Below, one piece after another: positions 1 to 11,524 of a stretch of DNA of 64,000 nt. The DNA is from Nemertoderma westbladi (Eukaryota > Xenacoelomorpha > Nemertodermatida > Nemertodermatidae). The DNA lies in contig JAUCBJ010006810.1 of NCBI GenBank assembly GCA_032718475.1, positions 62,001-126,000 on the forward strand, written 5' to 3'. The position numbers were made by a program, and so were the translations under genes. Under the pieces are notes generated by a model. It ran no database searches and was not told the origin of the DNA. It worked only from the letters and a program-made list of their open reading frames with translations. How positions within the stretch are numbered: position 1 is the stretch's first letter; each line of letters begins with the position of its first letter.

Positions 1-1040
1 TTCTGTATGTGTACTTTAGCGGACATAACTAGCGATTTTATGTCGCAATACGCCAAAATACTCTTGATAAAGTTAGCTGCTGATATGTCCACGTGTAACT
101 TTTTCTTTGTTCTTTGTTCGGTCGACCAATCAGAGCGATTTTCATTTTATTTGTACAGAAACCTCCGGGAAATCGCGCAATGCATTATGGTTTATGTTTT
201 CCTTTTTTCCTGATGCCAGAAGATCGGCTGTGGAATTATTCTGTGTTTCAGACTTTAGCCAAACATTAGAACGGCTTTGATCATAGAAACGTATAACTGT
301 TATCAAACCATATCAAGTCACGCATTAACTCAGCATCTTAAATTATACATACCTTGCACCGCATTATTTTACTGCTATTTACTGTCGGTTATTAATTGTA
401 TCAATTGATGGAATATTGTTATATTTGGAGAATATCGATAAATTATCAGAAAACCCCAATCTTCTTGATATACTGAAGGTTAGAGAGACCGGTTACATAT
501 AGCAATTGCGACTTACATTATATTGGTTTTGGAGTGAATTGAATGCTATTTCATAGGCCCTACATGTGTCAGTGGCTGTTCTCCTTATATATGATTAAAA
601 TTAGTGAAGGTCGGCAGATCGGTGTGCAGCATTGTGCGGTAGTGTGCATGAGTGTGATAGATAACAAAGCATCTCCTAAAGAATGCGCTTTATACGTGAA
701 TCATTAGCCATCCCGTTGTGTTTAGTGTAAGTCATAACTCTGTTTACATACTTAGAGCGCCACGTCCTAAAGGAACTGTTAATATTTCCCGAAAGTGAAT
801 AATATTTGTCAGAGATTATATATTAACGATCAGTCGAATAATACAGTAGGCCTACACCGCAATAAGGTCAGAGCTTCCGAATCCAGTCTCCCGGGTAAAT
901 CCAGTGGGTGAATGGTTGCGCATAGGCTGGCTTCGGCTAATGTAGTTTTATGTGTATCAAATACTTGTCATAGGCTAAAGTCGATTTATAACCTAGAAGA
1001 CACCTAAATTTGGCAGGTTAAACTGCTAAAGGTCTAAAAG
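1..1040. repeat. Old dispersed repeat, left copy (repeat X)
   Basis: The segment matches, in inverted orientation, 52812 to about 53800. Shared landmarks include a gcgcttttagacctttagc end near 1035, the ggttagagagacyggttayatatagc block near 480 and the block around 760. The copies look roughly 75-80% identical. No long ORF is present, and the 68-aa frame at the start is not supported by any family. The left end lies outside the window. The right copy is split by a hAT-like element. The class of repeat is unknown. Confidence 0.65.
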
Positions 1041-1254
1041 CGCGAACACGTTTGTTTTTTACCAAACTTCAGATTATTTCTAATCTTTTGACAGACTACA
1101 TACATACCAAGTTTCGTTTAATTTCATCAAGGAATGACCGAGTTATTAGCGATAAAAAATTTACAACGACGACAGACAACTCGTTAATAGCACCCATATG
1201 CCAAGGTTTCGCTCACTTGAACGTGGCTCTCCCACTCATTCAATCCGGTTCGAC

Positions 1255-2310
1255 GCAGTTTGTTGCTCGTTGTTGCTCATTGCTGCTCGTTGTGCTTTAT
1301 TATTTCTCGTTGTTGGTCATTGTTGCTTGTTGGTGCTCATTGTTGCTCGTTAGTTGTACTTTATTATTGCTCGTTGTACTCTATTATTGCTCTTTGTTGC
1401 TCGTTGTTGTACTTTATTATTGCTCGTTCAATTGTTGTTCCTCATTGCTGCTCGTTGTTGCTCAATATTACTTGTTGCTGCTCGTTCAGTCGTTGTTGTA
1501 CTTTATTATTGCTCGTTGTTGCTCAATATAACTCGTTGTTGCTCATTCAGTCGTTGTTGCTCATTATTGCTCGTTGTTTCTCGTTGTTGCTCATTGTTGC
1601 TCGTTGTTGTTCTTTATTATTGCTCATTGTTGCTCAGTGTTTCTCATTGTTGCTCAATGTTACTCGTTGTTATACTTTATTATTGCTCAATGTTACTCGT
1701 TGTTGCTCATTGTTACTCGTTGTTCCTCATGTCCTAATTATTGGTCGTTGTTTCTCATTGTTGTACTTTATTATTGCTCGTTGTTGCTCATTATTACTCA
1801 TTGTTACTCGTTGTTGCTCATTGTTGCTCGTTGTTGTACTTTATTATTGCTCGTTCAGTTGTTGTTCCTCATTGTTGCTCGTTGTTGTACTTTATTATTG
1901 CTCATTGTTGCTCGTTGTTTCTCAATGTTACTCGTTGTTGCTCATTGTTGCTCGTTGTTGCTCGTTCAGTCGTTGTTCCTCATTATTGCTCATTGTTGTT
2001 CGTTGTTTCTCGCTGTTGCTCGTTGTTGTACTTTATTATTGCTCATTTTTGCTCGTTGTTGCTCGTAGTAGTCGTAGTTCTGTAGTTGCTCATTGTTAAT
2101 CGTTGTTGCTCATTGTTGCTCATTCAGTCGTTGTTCCTCATTATTGCTCGTTGTTGTACTTTAGTATTGCTAATTGTTGCTCAATGTTACTCGTTGTTGC
2201 TCATTGTTGCTCGTTGTTACTCGTTGTTGCTCATTGTTTTGTTACTCATTGTTCATTTGTTGCTCGTTGTTGCTTATTGTTGGTCATTGTTGCTCGTTTT
2301 GCATTTTTGC
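1255..2310. repeat. 9-bp minisatellite (TTGTTGCTC-type), about 1.05 kb
   Basis: About one hundred tandem copies of a 9-bp unit, ttgttgctc with g/a variation at the following base, are broken at intervals by a longer variant containing gtactttattattgctc and by gttcagtcgttgttcc. Because the unit is a multiple of three and lacks stops on this strand, several overlapping reading frames stay open and translate to Cys/Ser/Leu/Val-rich nonsense. These frames should not be read as genes. Confidence 0.95.
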
Positions 2311-2919
2311 ACCTATCAAATTAAGCTCAGATGTCCTTGCAATGTCCTGTAAAGGTTAGGCAGTTACGAGGTCATAACTGTCATAAGCAGTTAAGGGCAG
2401 GAGGACGGGGCTGGGAGACGAGGTTATAAGAGACATTATATAAGGATATTTAATTTAATTTATTTAATTTAATATATGAGAAATGAGAAATATTTAATTT
2501 ATTTAAGGAGTATGCAGATTTTGGAATGAAATTGTATACCTAAATATGAAACCCATGTCAAAAAGTTCTTATTTAAGGACTTTTAGTATTTATGTGTAAA
2601 ATTTCGATGTCTTAAATAAGGTAAATTTAAAAAATCCCTCTTATTTAGGAACTGGTCGTATTTTTGATGCAATTTTAAAACGCTTGTAGAAAAAAAAACG
2701 GACGGTGAAATGTTTTCTGGTTTTTTGCATTATGTTCAAGAAAGACCCAACTTTTATATTGTGAAATAAAATTATGCGGTATTTTTACCTGAAACAAGTT
2801 CTTGCATATTATGTCGAAAAAATATCCAAAAAAGGCCCAAAAACCCCTAAATAAGAGCCATTTTCCTTAAATAAGAACCCACTTTTGGAGCTTATTTAAG
2901 GGTATGTTCCCTACTGACA
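2311..2919. other. AT-rich stretch without genes
   Basis: No coding sequence is visible. Several copies of a taaataag/cttattta motif occur on both strands between 2560 and 2900, suggesting small inverted repeats of an unidentified non-coding element. Confidence 0.5.
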
Positions 2920-3164
2920 GTCACTGATCTATGCCAAAATTGGCATTTTTCAAAATTGGAATTTTTCATGCCAAAATTGGAATTTTTGATATATTTTATG
3001 TCCAGGGTCAGCCAATATTGGCTGGCAGCTGGGGTTAACTAAATTTTGCAAAAAATTATATTTTAATGCATTTCAAAACTTTTGACCGAGATAAAAAAAA
3101 ATTCACCATGCTATTGCTATGGTGGCCCAGAAGGGACAACTTAAAAAATATTTCATTTCGAGTA

Positions 3165-3450
3165 GGCCCCTAAAAAAAAATGACAAAAACAAATTATTCA
3201 TGAATTCTTGTTTTTGTCGTTTTTTTTTATTTTACCTCAAATAAAAAAAACGACAAAAACAAATTATTCATGAATTCTTGTTTTTGTCGTTTTTTTTTAT
3301 TTTACCACAAATAAAAAAACGACAAAAACGAATTATTCATGAATTTCTTGTTTTTGTCGTTTTTTTTATTTTACTACAAATAATAAAAACGACAAAAACG
3401 AATTATCCATTAAATTCTTGTTTCTGTCGTTTTTTTATTTCACTACAAAT
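3165..3450. repeat. Palindromic tandem array (gacaaaaac...gtttttgtc)
   Basis: Four units of about 65-70 bp each form a near-perfect hairpin. Each unit has aaaacgacaaaaac and its complement flanking an attattcatgaat core, separated by A/T runs. The same units occur at 6150-6435 and 11519-11695, flanking both rve/HECT elements, so they are subterminal repeats of the older element. Confidence 0.85.
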
Positions 3451-3839
3451 GCAATGGGAAAAGCCCAAAAAGTTTTCAGAGGGAAATTTAAACTGTCCAA
3501 GTGTGCTGCGCTGCCCCAGTAATTTATCAGTACTTTCTGTACTTTAGCGGTCCAGGTAGTGCAGTACTTGCTGCTGTTGTCTCACGACACCTATCAGCCT
3601 GTTGACTCTCTCTCTCTCTCTCTCTGTTGCATAGGCTGATACAGTGATAGGAGGTGTGGCCGATTGAATTACCAAATTTTTCGCTCCGCCTGCAAGTGCT
3701 ATAGGCCCACTGATGTTTTTTTTTACCCCCCATTTATTCCCGTATACCACCATCATAGAGCACAGCCATAGGCCTAATAATTCATGTAGACCTATATCCT
3801 TGCTTATGGTAGAGGCGGTGTTCTTGATCTCCATGTCTG

Positions 3840-4875
3840 ACGATTCGTCAAGTGGTGATAATATTTTTGAAGAATCCTGTCCTTTTTCTTGTATGGTGCC
3901 GGGAGTTTCCGAAACTCTATCACTGAAATTGCCTGCATCACTAAAAATGATTATATGCAGCTACGGCCCCGTGATTGTGTATGACCACCAGCGAGATTCG
4001 GTTATGATGAGTCCCTAGAACTAGAAGAAGAGAGCCCAGCAAACTACTTGTAAGGTGCCGATTTGGATGGTATATCTCGTGAGGCGTACACTGCTTTCTG
4101 GAGTGAATTTTTCGATCAGGCAGCCGAAGGTGAATCATACGTGTTCCAGCTCTCTGTCCTGAATTTCAAGCTGATGACTGGCAAAGTGTTGGTAGAATTC
4201 TAGTAAAGGGGTTCAACGATTGCTTTAGAGTCCTTTTATACAGTTATAGGTATCTATCCCCGTCGGATGCTGATGTTATTCGAAGATGGGCGGCCGGTGC
4301 TGAAGGAATTTCTGATGCAGATAAAGATGACCTACTGGATATCGTGGATAGATTTGGATATCACAGTGTCTTGCCTCCCGACCATCAGTGGAAATCTGTT
4401 ATAATTCCTACAGCATACAAACAACTCATTCAAGAAGCTAATTACGCACTTGATAACATGGCTACAATAGCGCAAACTTGCTTTCTTACGAAACTCCCTA
4501 ACCATTGATTCGATTCTATCGCTATATTCCTCAAAGAAACCGACGGTTTCGGCTGTGCTGCAGTTTTTCTCTTCGGTTATTCCCGATTCCGAAGGTGAAA
4601 ATAGATCATTTAAATTCCTATTGCAATTCATAAGGGCTCAAGATGAATCAGGTTTAAAGAAACTTCTTCGCTTTTTAAGTGGATCCGATATTATTAATGT
4701 TACCTCTATTGCCATTACATTTGTCAAGCTAGAAGGCCTGTCTAGAAGACCAATAGCTCACACCTGTGGCCCAACACTCGAGCTTCCATCTACTTACCGG
4801 CTCTACCGTCATCTACGTCAGGAATTTGAAGCCATACTTGCGAATCCTGAAAATCTGTCTTTCAATATTGTTTAG
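3840..4875 (+). pseudogene. HECT E3 ubiquitin ligase pseudogene (old transposon copy)
   Basis: The 3' part (4555-4875) reads in one open frame and ends in a canonical HECT C-terminal segment. It has a gain-of-function-free, recognisable catalytic loop IAHTCGPTLELP (Cys at about 4767-4769) followed by about 30 residues. Upstream, about 4150-4505, another frame gives HECT N-lobe-like sequence (DDWQSVGRILVKGF, then a Ser/Asp-rich helix). Stops and frame changes near 4017, 4200, 4507 and 4600 break the gene. It faces the transposase pseudogene at 5135-6142 across a G-tract. Similar HECT proteins in animal genomes are usually named G2/M-phase-specific E3 ligase-like. The gene is clearly inactive. 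Confidence 0.75.
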
Positions 4876-5048
4876 TTCGTATTTCAGTAGTTAGTGCACT
4901 AAATGTGTTAATTGTGCATTATATCTCTTTTAATGGTTTTAAATATTTCTTGATTGTTTCATGCTTTGTTAATAATTGTAATTGTGTTAACTTTTTTAAT
5001 AAAAAAAAATCATTTCAAATCAATCAAAATCTTTTTTTATGTTCTTAT

Positions 5049-5070
5049 GGGGGGGGGGGGGGGGGGGGGG
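5049..5070. repeat. Poly-G tract (22 bp)
   Basis: An uninterrupted run of 22 G, followed 8 bp later by a 7-G run. It lies between the convergent pseudogenes of the older transposon. Confidence 0.9.
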
Positions 5071-5134
5071 TTATTATGGGGGGGTAACAAATACAACGAT
5101 ATATGATATATAATTACACCTTAATACAGTAGTA

Positions 5135-6142
5135 TTAAAACTTTAACAGTAAGGCGCAGTCTTGCTTATCATACTCCCCTGGCGCATTATACAATATATC
5201 TGGGATGCCACCGATATAGTTTATCTTAGAATTCTTGCGCATCCTGTGTGTGTTCCAATCTTGAATAAAAGTATCTAATTGTGCTTGAATGAGTGTAAAG
5301 AAAGAGTATCGTGCTATCTGAAGATCGATTGAGTCTGTCGGTATATATTCTCCTGTAATTACCATATCAGATAGTTTATCAATCCAATACTGAATATATA
5401 ACATTACGTCGAAGATCGCGCCAAAAGCGTTCAATGTATTATGGACAGAACTTCCCTTGATTATTGGGTTGGTTAGCATGCGAATCACCGCACTCACTGC
5501 GTAGAACCCTATGACATTGTTGAATTAGAGTATTCTATGTTCCACCATCTGTTCGAATTAAAACAGGCTGAGCGGATATTTGAGCCAACAATTCAAAATA
5601 TGCTCTAACTACAATCCGTGGGTTATTATTGCTTGGGAGAACTTTCAACCACATTACCTTCCTTGAAAACCCATCAATCCCACCATGGATAGGAAAGCCA
5701 AGTGGCTTAAGTTTATCTTATCCATCTATATGGAGGCAAAAGTTTGGACCCGCCGATCCATAACGTGAGCGACGTAGTAGAGTTTGCCGTAAACGAGCAT
5801 TAACACCAGCCGGATCAATGTGTTAAGAAGTATTCTTACAGTTTCTCGCCGAAGGTTTATAAAGTGCCGACTCCATAAGCGTCGATGAATCGTCCGATAC
5901 TCACAATTAATTGCAGAAAATTCAACAAGTTCTGATTCTAACGCACGTAATACACGAGGAAGTGACTGCTCGTAACAATGGCTTCTAAAGTTTAAATCAG
6001 CTCTACGTCGTCTAATTGTCCTATCGCTAATAGTTATTCCATGTTGCGATTTCAATAGCACCCTTGTATCTCTAACAGTAAAACGTAGGTAATAATACGC
6101 CGAAATTAAGATATCCATTTCTGGATTTACCAAAACAAGCAT
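5135..6142 (-). pseudogene. rve-type (DDE) transposase pseudogene
   Basis: Two open pieces and a bridging stretch reconstruct as one decayed gene by family pattern. Residues from 6142-5726 form the N-terminal helix-turn-helix part (ITISDRTIRRRRADLN). The 5700-5500 interval contains the degenerate catalytic-core signatures (HGGIDGFSRK-like and RTDGGT-like) in broken frame. The piece 5497-5135 carries the C-terminal WNTHRMRKNS and GGIPDILY segments. The intact relative is the 385-aa protein at 6969-8126, and the order of signatures is the same. Stops near 5726 and 5500 and a frameshift inactivate it. Confidence 0.75.
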
Positions 6143-6149
6143 GTAGGCG

Positions 6150-6435
6150 CGAGAGGGTTCTTGTTTTTGTCGTTTTTTTTATTTCACCACAAATAAAAAA
6201 AAACGACAAAAATGAATTATTCATGAATTTCTTGTTTTTGTCGTTTTTTTTATTTGTGGTAAAATAAAAAAAAAACGACAAAAACAAGAATTCATGAATT
6301 AATTAGTTTTTGTCGTTTTTTTTATTTTACCACAAATAAAAAAAACGACAAAAACAAGAAATTCATGAATAATTCGTTTTTGTCGTTTTTTTTTATTTGT
6401 GGTGAAATAAAAAAAATGACAAAAACAAGAAATTC
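6150..6435. repeat. Palindromic tandem array, second block
   Basis: Four units of the same gacaaaaac hairpin repeat found at 3165 and 11519. The younger transposon is inserted in this array: its left end (TACGG at 6437) interrupts a unit that resumes at 11519. Confidence 0.85.
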
Positions 6436-6474
6436 ATACGGTGGTGATTTGCGGCCTCTTCCCTTTTACCTTAA

Positions 6475-6770
6475 TTAAATAATTTTACTCTTTACCTTAC
6501 AAATAATTTTACTCTTTACCTTCCAAATAATTTTACTCTTTACCTTTTTCAATAATTTTACTCTTTACCTTCCAAATAATTTTACTCTTTACCTTCCAAA
6601 TAATTTTACTCTTTACCTTCCAAATAATTTTACTCTTTACCTTTTTCAATAATTTTACTCTACCTTTTTCAATAATTTTACTCTTTACCTTTTTTAATAA
6701 TTTTACTCTTTACCTTTTTTAATAATTTTACTCTTTACCTTTTTCAATAATTTTACTCTTTTCAACAAGC
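6475..6770. repeat. Subterminal tandem repeat (AATAATTTTACTCTTTACCT)
   Basis: About thirteen copies of a 22-23 bp unit, aataattttactctttacct plus tcc or ttt, occupy the left end of the younger transposon. The right end has only about two copies (11440-11480). Such asymmetric subterminal repeats commonly serve as transposase-binding sites; here that is inferred. Confidence 0.85.
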
Positions 6771-6968
6771 AGAATTGGCCTTAACTGTTGCGAATCGAAC
6801 GTACGAATCGGATCGAACCCGCTAAGTACTGGTAGTGGAATTCACCTAGCCTACATATATTGTACGATACCCGTTATTGACCTTTGAACTCTTTCGGAAC
6901 TGAAATGGTGTCAACTTTACTGTGAACAGATTGAACTGAACTGTGTATAGCATTGTGAGACATATTGT

Positions 6969-8126
6969 ATGACCATGAGTATGCTACATTTAAACGAGAC
7001 ATTAACGGATTACTATTCTTTAGGGTATACTCACTTAGAAATCAGTAGATTGCTCAATGAGAGACATTTAATTCGGATTTCATCGCGAACTGTCCGTCGC
7101 CTATTGTTTGACATAAATTTGAAGAAGAGGTGTGATGTTGACAATGTTAACCTGATCATAAATGCCATTTCTCGAGAGCCGTCGTGTGGTTACCGCCAAA
7201 TGAAGAGGATTCTACTTCGAAAGTATGGTTTATTTGCACGTGAAGAATTAGTAGCACTCATACAAAAAACGTTAAATCCGCAACTTGTTGCCGATCGCAT
7301 TGGGAACAAAGTAGTACGTCGCAGTTATTACGCATTAGGACCAAACTATATTCACCATGTGGACGGGTGGGATAAGTTGAAAAACTATGGACTCGCCCTT
7401 CACGGATGCATTGATGGTTATAGCCGCAAACTACTGTGGCTGCAGTGCATCTCTACCAACAATGATCCATTCGTAATCGGACATTATTTTATTGATGCTG
7501 TGAAAAATTTTGGAGGTCTTCCTCATTTGATTCGTTCCGACTGTGGAACGGAAAATGTTAATATAAAAGTTATTCAACGGTATTTGCGAGCTTTTGATGA
7601 TGACACGCGGGCAGAACATAACACAACCTATATGTACGGTAAAAGTTCTCGAAATCGGAGGATTGAGGCGTGGTGGAGCCAATTTCCAAAACTTGGCTTA
7701 CAACATTGGATTGAACACTTCGCTCAGTTGGATGGTTATAGTGTCATCACTACTTCTAATCGGATCCATATAGAACTGATCCGGTATGTGTATATGGATC
7801 TATTGCAACGGTTGCTGAATTCAATAAGAGAAATGTGGAATTCTCATCATTTACGGAAATCAGGCTTGCTAGTGAAAGCTGGTAAACCAGATATCTTATT
7901 CTTGGATAAGCCGAATTTCCTACACCCGGAACACATTGATCAGCTTGATCTTATGAAGTACTTCTCCAAGAAGAATCCACACTGCCTCCCAAGCATCTGT
8001 GAGTTGGGTACTGACTACTTGAATGATTCACCGGATACTAAATGTCCTGAAATGTGTGAATCACTCTCAGATTGTGCTGATACATTGGTGTACCTTATTG
8101 ATCGATTAGAACAAGACTACAACTAA
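6969..8126 (+). CDS. rve/DDE transposase of the HECT-carrying transposon
   Basis: The 385-aa protein appears uninterrupted. The N-terminus (1-70) is a helix-turn-helix segment (HLIRISSRTVRRLLF). The catalytic RNase-H-fold core shows HVDGWDKLKNYGLALHGCID (D132), RSDCGTEN (D191) and RRIEAWW (E233), giving a D-D-41-E arrangement. The C-terminal part has the WNSHHLRKS and GKPDILF signatures typical of the widespread animal integrase core family (rve_4-like), which is often predicted as a stand-alone gene. It would cut and join the TACGGTGG ends in the nucleus. It lies 530 bp inside the left TIR and converges with the HECT gene. The start is the first Met of the frame. An inactive relative lies at 5135-6142. 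Confidence 0.85.
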   Translation: MTMSMLHLNETLTDYYSLGYTHLEISRLLNERHLIRISSRTVRRLLFDINLKKRCDVDNVNLIINAISREPSCGYRQMKRILLRKYGLFAREELVALIQKTLNPQLVADRIGNKVVRRSYYALGPNYIHHVDGWDKLKNYGLALHGCIDGYSRKLLWLQCISTNNDPFVIGHYFIDAVKNFGGLPHLIRSDCGTENVNIKVIQRYLRAFDDDTRAEHNTTYMYGKSSRNRRIEAWWSQFPKLGLQHWIEHFAQLDGYSVITTSNRIHIELIRYVYMDLLQRLLNSIREMWNSHHLRKSGLLVKAGKPDILFLDKPNFLHPEHIDQLDLMKYFSKKNPHCLPSICELGTDYLNDSPDTKCPEMCESLSDCADTLVYLIDRLEQDYN

Positions 8127-8966
8127 CAATAGTATCATGTATAATTTTGCAATACAAGTTTTGTTTATATTGAATTCTTAACAAATGAATAATAACTATT
8201 TTAATTTTTTAGTTTTTATTAATTGTAAAAAAAAAACAGTTTGAGTTATCTGACAACACTTTACTGTATGTACTCATCGATTTGGTGGGGGTACAATATA
8301 CGGTTTTCTTAAAGGCTCAACAGGTCAACACATTGAAAACTAGGCTTTCATTATCAAATGTTACGAGAGTGTTCCTGGTCGCTGATTTCATCCAAACGTC
8401 AGTTTTCACTTTTAACAAAAACTATTATTTATCTAGGTCTGTCTGTCTGTAAAAAATATAAAAAATATAAGGACATCATACCACCTAGCTAAAACTTCTT
8501 TGTTGTGGTTTTTTGATCGCTGATTTCATTTCCGAAGTCAGTTTTAATTTTTAGTGAAGTCTGTTATGTCTGATTGTCGGTCTGTCTGTTTGTCCGTCTA
8601 TCTGTCTGTCAAAATATAAAAAAAGCATTCCAACTAGATAGTAGTTTAGTTATGGGGGGTATCCTGGTCTCCTAAATAAGGGAACGAACATTTTTGGTTA
8701 ATTAGTCAACCCCCCCCCCCCCCCCCCCCCCCCTTAAGGATATGAAAGGAGGAACTATAAGATACAAAACGTTTTCATTGTGAAACATATCACAGATAAA
8801 CAACCTTAACAATTAAAATCAAACATAACTTTCGTAACAATTCGTAGTCATTATAAACATGACAATGAATATGAGTTTTAACATTTAAAATCAAAGATAA
8901 CTTTCGTAACAATTCGAAGTCATTATAGAGATGATGAGTATGAGTTTTATCTAATGTAAATGTAAA
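8127..8966. other. Intergenic region inside the transposon, with 24-bp poly-C tract
   Basis: No coding sequence. It holds two imperfect direct copies of a block containing gctgatttcat and gtctgtctgtctgt (8370-8470 and 8515-8620), related to sequence near 16000-16250. A 24-C run lies at 8710-8733 and an AT-rich tail precedes the HECT stop codon. Confidence 0.6.
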
Positions 8967-11284
8967 TCAAGGTAGTCCAAATCCAATAGTATTAAGAATG
9001 TCCTCACTAACTCTCTGGTAGAACTCTTCTGACGTTGATTTAACATATTGGTCATTCATGGGAAAGGTTATTGTGTATGAACATGTATTGGAACGTAATC
9101 TCCTCTGCGAACCATAGCTATGTTCGAAACACAATTCGCCTTTAAAGTCAGGGTATCTACTTCCGCTTCCAAATTGCAACACATCGCCTAGATTGACCCT
9201 CATATTACGCGGTATGTCAACTTCCAACGATGAGTAAGAGGAAATTGATGAGTCATTTTTTTCTCAATCTTAGCAAGAAATCTGTCAAACTTGTACTTGA
9301 GCTGACATTCTATATCATGTTCCGTTGACCCATGAGGGGATGTATAAACTGGCAAAAATGCAGATTTGACATCGCCTGCAGAAACTTTACTTTCAGTTAG
9401 ACATTTAAATTCTTGATAGTGTTCCAAAACGTCCAAAACTCCGAACAACTGAAGTCCTCTCTTAAAGTGCGAAATTTCCTCAGAAACACAACTAACCACA
9501 AGATGCTTAGCTAGAGTTTCAATTACTAAATCCTTTTGGTCATGAGTAATGTTGGCTTTAACAAATCCCATATCAAAACGTTCGAAGCAATTAGTAATTG
9601 CTTTGTTGAACGAATCAGTATCATCAGAATTAAATATTTATATAATCTTAACCTTTTCATCACAAGCTGGTATTTCTTCGAGCAAGGCTTTGAATTGAAC
9701 ACCAACAGTTGCAGATGCAACTGATTTAGCTAAGCAATGAGGACCAGGAAGTCCATTAATTAAAGATAGAGCAGTCATATTTCCATAGATTTCAAATTTC
9801 TTGCTTTCGGTCAGGTTGTGGCGAAATGTCATATTCGGATACGCACCACGAAATAGCTCACCGCGATCTTGAAGAAAAAAGAGTGAAAACATTTCCCTCA
9901 TGGGTCCGCCGGTGTCAACAGTGTCTTCTCCTATAAATTTTGCATTGACAAAAGGACTCTGAATTCCATCTTCTTCAATAATTTCATAGAGACAGTCAAC
10001 AAGCTGGGAACGGGGAATTTCAAAGCGAGTTAATTGCTTGCTGCTAAATGGCGATTTTAAAACTTCAAATGCATCTCCAATTGAGTGGCAAGACTTTGCA
10101 ATATCTATGACATCTTTAGTTTCGGTGCAAGGAACAATTTGACCTGTCTCATGAACAAGAAACACATCAACTTCACCAATGCTATCCTGAGACCTTAATT
10201 GGGGTGAGTCATTGCATAACGCACTAGGGCTAGTAAGGAGGGTACTCATATTGGTGGTCGAACTAGTCGAAGTCAAGGGTAATTGTTCAAAATAAGCAGC
10301 CCGAAGGGAAGCAACCTCAGCTCTATCAACCTCAACATCTTCTATATCATTGGCCGATGACAATAACAGATCATCATTACAGTGAGTAGTCTTCATCAAA
10401 TCAACTTGCTCTGACTCAAATACATCAGAAATTACCTGACAGTTGAAACAATCAACTTCCGTTGCTAAACGGGAATGATGGCAAACTTCACAAATGATCC
10501 TCTGGGTTATGCGAGAACTTCGTCGAGCACTCGAAACACCTTGATCCATCAATTCAAAATCATTAGCTGCCTCAATAATGTGTGACACTGATTCCTCATC
10601 TTCAGATTCGGAGTGACCTATTTCTCTTTCATTTTCAGCCCACAATAAATCAATAGAACCGCTACCAGTACTGGAAACAGTGGCAATAGCATTATCTTCT
10701 ACAGCAGCTTCCTCATAATTTTCTACCAATTCCGATGGGTAAATCCTTCCAACTAAGATTGGTTTAATCTTCCAAGATGGTACACAACGTTGAACGCAAT
10801 AATCGCGTAGGCTAACAAAGCTTGATAAATTTTCTCCAAGGAGATTTTCTAGAGACCAGGTGTAATTAGTTTTCTTACTTGGATGCCTCAAACTTTTAAG
10901 ATGCAAATTAACCGAATCATCGCCACTAAATACAATATCTGTAACTTATCTTACAACACGAGAAATTGGCGCATTCATTGACACCTGAACTCGCAGACCC
11001 GTACTCTCTCCGAGGGGCTTACTAATTAATTTCAATCGCCCATTTCGGACCAGTTGTATTTTGAAGACAAATGTTACAAAATTAAACTCTGACAACTTTC
11101 GTAGTCGCCCACTATAAGGACGTCGTTTCTTCACAACAGCACCTGCTGCTAAACCTGAAGTAGGCCTACTCCCTGTACTGGTAGAACTTGTAGCGATATC
11201 CTCAAGCTGATCGTTTATGTTATGACGCAAGCTTTCAAGTAATTTTTTTCTGCTTTTTCCTGAATTATTACCACCATGGGCCAT
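8967..11284 (-). pseudogene. Transposon-borne HECT E3 ubiquitin ligase, interrupted
   Basis: Four pieces follow one another: 11284-10946 (basic N-terminus), 10906-9638 (acidic linker, a Cys-rich motif CEVCHH..CFNC, then the HECT N-lobe with FIGEDTVDTGGPMREMF), 9571-9200 (mid HECT) and 9227-8967 (C-lobe with catalytic RSNTCSYTITFP; Cys codon near 9083). The first three are in the same frame, separated by single TAA codons at 10946 and 9638. The last is reached by a frameshift near 9225. HECT enzymes form a thioester with ubiquitin before passing it to substrate. The catalytic cysteine survives, so loss of function rests on three small lesions or sequencing errors. Total coding length is about 770 codons. 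Introns were considered, but no good splice pairs explain the breaks. Confidence 0.75.
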
Positions 11285-11524
11285 TTTATCTCGAGGTCCA
11301 GCCTACACAGCAGGCCTATAATTACATAACCAGAAGGCCTATAATTACAGTAGGTTAACCATCAGGCCTATAATTACAGTCTAGGCCTAAGCCTAGGCCT
11401 ACCTCTTGGATGAACGAAAACGGAAAAAAAGGTAAAGAAAGAGTAAAATTATTTGTAAGGTAAAGAGTAAAATTTTTTAATTAAGGTAAAAGGGAAAAGG
11501 CCGCAAATCACCACCGTAAATTCA

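Larger units (their letters stand above)
6437..11518. mobile_element. rve/HECT DNA transposon, TIR TACGGTGGTG, 6-bp TSD
   Basis: The ends are inverted repeats starting TACGGTGGTGATTTGCGG and extending about 54 bp with two mismatches. The flanks are AATTCA at 6431-6436 and 11519-11524, a perfect 6-bp duplication inside a palindromic unit of the host repeat. The element is 5082 bp, with a plus-strand transposase and a minus-strand HECT gene. The TAY terminus and 6-bp duplication agree with what I remember of the IS3EU superfamily, but the superfamily assignment is tentative. Confidence 0.85.

Noticed and set aside
1052-2359. Several overlapping ORFs rich in Cys, Ser, Leu and Val
   Set aside because: They are frames of a 9-bp minisatellite whose unit lacks stops, not genes.
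6475-6770. CRISPR-like regular repeats (also 20068-20300)
   Set aside because: Units are contiguous with no unique spacers, and the context is eukaryotic transposons.
10907-10962. A tiny intron explaining the TAA at 10946 in the HECT gene
   Set aside because: A GTAAG...ACAG pair is present but only 16 nt apart and would shift the frame.
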